Notes under the pieces: model-generated
Database searches by the model: none
Told to the model about the DNA's origin: nothing
Seen by the model: only the letters and a program-made list of their open reading frames with translations
Part shown: in pieces, positions 33,329 through 35,096 of the stretch
Layout of the letters: the number at the start of each line of letters is the position of its first letter
How positions within the stretch are numbered: position 1 is the first letter of the stretch
Assembly (NCBI GenBank): GCA_016786565.1
Contig: JAEUVY010000021.1
Location: 1-35,096 of the forward strand
DNA: 35,096 bases
Reading direction: 5' to 3'
Source of the DNA: Flavipsychrobacter sp.
GTDB lineage: Bacteria; Bacteroidota; Bacteroidia; Chitinophagales; Chitinophagaceae
Made by a program: the position numbers and the translations under genes

Positions 33329-35096
33329 ATGAAATATATCGTTACCCTGTTAGTTGCCCTATCACTCACTTCCTATGGTTACTCCCAATCTGCCATCTGG
33401 GCAAATAAGATGGGTAGCACCTCCAACGATGAGGGCCGCACCATAAAAGTGGCACCCAACGGAAACGTCTATGTTGCGGGAAAATTTCAGGGAACAATGG
33501 ACCTGGATCCAGGTCCGGGAACGTTCAATGTGACCAGCGCGGGAGTTGACGACATCTACCTTGCCTGCTATAACTCGTCAGGTAGTTTTATATGGGGATT
33601 CAGTACCGGAGGAGCTTTGTATGACGCAGTATGGTATCTGACAACGGATGCAAGCAGTAACGTCATTATCTGCGGTTACTACCAATCTGCAGGCATAGAT
33701 TTTGACCCGGGAGCCGGCTCTACAACACTTCCGTTTGCCGGCGGCACCAGCCTAACGATGTACGGTGATGGATTTGTTGCCAAGTACTCGTCTACCGGCA
33801 CATTTCAGTGGGCGAAACAGCTGGGAGGCCCAACTGTATATGACGTCACCCTTTCTCTCGACACTGACCCTGCCGGAAACGTTTATGTAGGTGGTGTGTT
33901 CAATACAACAATGGTAGTTTCTCCAACCATCACCTTTAGCAGCGCCACTGACGGAACCGCTTACCTCATCAAATATGACCCTACCGGAAATGTCATTTGG
34001 GGACACAATTACGGTTTGCCGGGCGTCTCCTCTGTAGATTGTTTTCCCCGTTCGCTGAAGGTGAGTGGAGGATATATTTATGTTGCCGGTTTCTTTCAGG
34101 GTGTTTCTAACTTCAGCCCATGGACCGCGTCCACAACGCTTACTTCTTCAGGCCTTTACGACTTTTACATAGCAAAGTATGACGTAGATGCGAACCCCAT
34201 ATTTGCCAAAAAAGTTAGTGGTACCGGAGGCACAGACTTCGATGAATTTCTAAGCCTTGCACTTGACGCGTCGGACAACATATACGTATCAGGATACACT
34301 ACAAGTGCAACAATTGTTTTCGACCCTGCAGCACCACTTACCACAACTGTTTCAACACCGGGTGGTGGTACTAACCGCGATATCATAATGGCAAAATTTG
34401 ACAATGCAGGAAATTATGTCTGGGGTAAATTGATGGGTAGCAGTGGCAACGATATGGGATGGGGAATAGACGTAGCAGGTAGCTATGTGAACCTTACCGG
34501 TGATTTTTCCGGCACGGTCGACTTCGCGCCGGCGGCAACCGGCGGAGTACTCATCAGCTCAGGCTCTACTGACATAGTAGTAGCTAAGTACGACCTGTTC
34601 GGCAATCATCAATGTAGTTTCAAAGTTGGTCAGACGGCTGTTGACGCTGGATTCGGGCTATCCCATGATCCGTCGGGTTATGTTTACGTAACCGGACAAT
34701 TTTCCGGAGCGGCTGTAGACTTCGACCCTGCGGCAACTACCATGTCACTTAGCTCAACTGGTGGCACCGATGGTTTCTTTGCAAAATATGACCCACTTTG
34801 TCTGGACATGATCTGCAATACCCTGACTTTGCCTGATACGATTACAGTGTGCATTGGTGACACAATGACCATTCCGGCAACAATGGGCGGCACAGACTCA
34901 GTGTTGAGTTACGCATGGTCTCCCGCTTCGGGCTTGTCGTCAACAACTATTCTCAATCCGGTTGTGACGGGTATATCATCGAACTATTACTACCTCACAC
35001 TACGTTCGCTCAATGAAAACAACCTTGTAGTAAACGGTGACTTCTCGGCAGGGAACACCGGGTTTTCAAGTTCCTATACCTATTCCCCACCACCAA
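33329..35096 (+). CDS. Large secreted beta-propeller-like (SBBP-type) repeat protein, 3' end outside window
   Basis: 589 codons open to the right edge. A signal peptide (MKYIVTLLVALSLTSYGYSQ) is followed by at least six divergent repeats of about 60-80 residues. Each contains a NVYVAGKFQGTMDLDPGPG-like unit: an N.Y.(A/S/T)G strand, an FxG turn, and DFDPGAG, FDPAA or DFDPAAT, then a FxAKYD(x)2G...W strand pair. This fits the SBBP/beta-propeller repeats of surface proteins. From about residue 495 (CNTLTLPDTITVCIGDTM) comes an Ig/PKD-like domain with YAWSPASGLSSTTILNP, then NLVVNGDFSAGNTGF, a motif typical of the start of a carbohydrate-binding-like module. A T9SS C-terminal domain is expected beyond the edge. 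Adhesion or surface function is inferred. Confidence 0.85.
   Translation, partial: MKYIVTLLVALSLTSYGYSQSAIWANKMGSTSNDEGRTIKVAPNGNVYVAGKFQGTMDLDPGPGTFNVTSAGVDDIYLACYNSSGSFIWGFSTGGALYDAVWYLTTDASSNVIICGYYQSAGIDFDPGAGSTTLPFAGGTSLTMYGDGFVAKYSSTGTFQWAKQLGGPTVYDVTLSLDTDPAGNVYVGGVFNTTMVVSPTITFSSATDGTAYLIKYDPTGNVIWGHNYGLPGVSSVDCFPRSLKVSGGYIYVAGFFQGVSNFSPWTASTTLTSSGLYDFYIAKYDVDANPIFAKKVSGTGGTDFDEFLSLALDASDNIYVSGYTTSATIVFDPAAPLTTTVSTPGGGTNRDIIMAKFDNAGNYVWGKLMGSSGNDMGWGIDVAGSYVNLTGDFSGTVDFAPAATGGVLISSGSTDIVVAKYDLFGNHQCSFKVGQTAVDAGFGLSHDPSGYVYVTGQFSGAAVDFDPAATTMSLSSTGGTDGFFAKYDPLCLDMICNTLTLPDTITVCIGDTMTIPATMGGTDSVLSYAWSPASGLSSTTILNPVVTGISSNYYYLTLRSLNENNLVVNGDFSAGNTGFSSSYTYSPPP

Noticed and set aside
1..35096. 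CRISPR array, rRNA operon or insertion sequence
   Set aside because: No regularly spaced repeats, rRNA-like sequence or transposase was seen; the only recombinase is the large serine type.

Overview
The window looks like a chromosomal segment of a Bacteroidota bacterium, most likely in or near the Chitinophagales. The evidence is the set of lineage-typical families (IPExxxVDY, HYC_CC_PP, DUF2723/GT117, a stand-alone GlmU-like protein, an RteC-like protein, and Por/T9SS sorting signals). Many genes also lack a Shine-Dalgarno sequence but have a TAnnTTTG -7 box just upstream. No genus can be named from sequence alone.

Region 1 (1-10.48 kb) is accessory DNA. It opens with about 1,643 codons of a minus-strand gene cut by the left edge. 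This encodes the N-terminal two thirds of a Tc-toxin A subunit (TcA, SpvA/VRP1 family), with two transthyretin-like domains in front. Divergently from it runs a compact plus-strand set: an RteC-like regulator, an excisionase-type HTH protein behind a possible operator, two tandem paralogous coiled-coil proteins of unknown function, a small membrane protein, a small protein, and a large serine recombinase. The recombinase reading frame runs through the terminator, body and promoter of a tRNA-Arg(CCG) gene on the opposite strand. This marks the probable right end of an integrative element. Whether the TcA gene is its cargo cannot be decided here, because the left end is outside the window.

Region 2 (10.48-14.15 kb) is core: tRNA-Arg, a solo ABC ATPase, a helix-hairpin-helix membrane protein, hisS, a low-molecular-weight protein tyrosine phosphatase and a GNAT acetyltransferase.

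Region 3 (14.18-19.0 kb) is a minus-strand set that looks devoted to metal (probably copper) and redox handling. It holds a HYC_CC_PP cysteine-rich protein, a secreted thioredoxin-like protein with a T9SS tail, a di-heme cytochrome c peroxidase lipoprotein, an AraC-type regulator carrying an N-terminal HMA-like CxxC domain, two exported HMA-domain proteins and a probable outer-membrane barrel. The last three genes follow the regulator directly and are its likely targets.

Region 4 (19.1-31.1 kb) is housekeeping: a TlpA-like thioredoxin, ribosomal protein L31 type B, a GlmU-like protein, an MsbA-like ABC exporter, a lipoprotein, an NTF2-like protein, a DUF2723 membrane glycosyltransferase-like protein, IPExxxVDY and sucA.

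Region 5 (31.1-35.1 kb) holds a secreted esterase, an uncharacterised lipoprotein and the start of a large secreted repeat protein cut by the right edge.

No gap between genes exceeds about 300 bases. The largest (4931-5222 and 33070-33328) contain only promoter-like elements and a short inverted repeat. No CRISPR array, rRNA or insertion sequence was seen.
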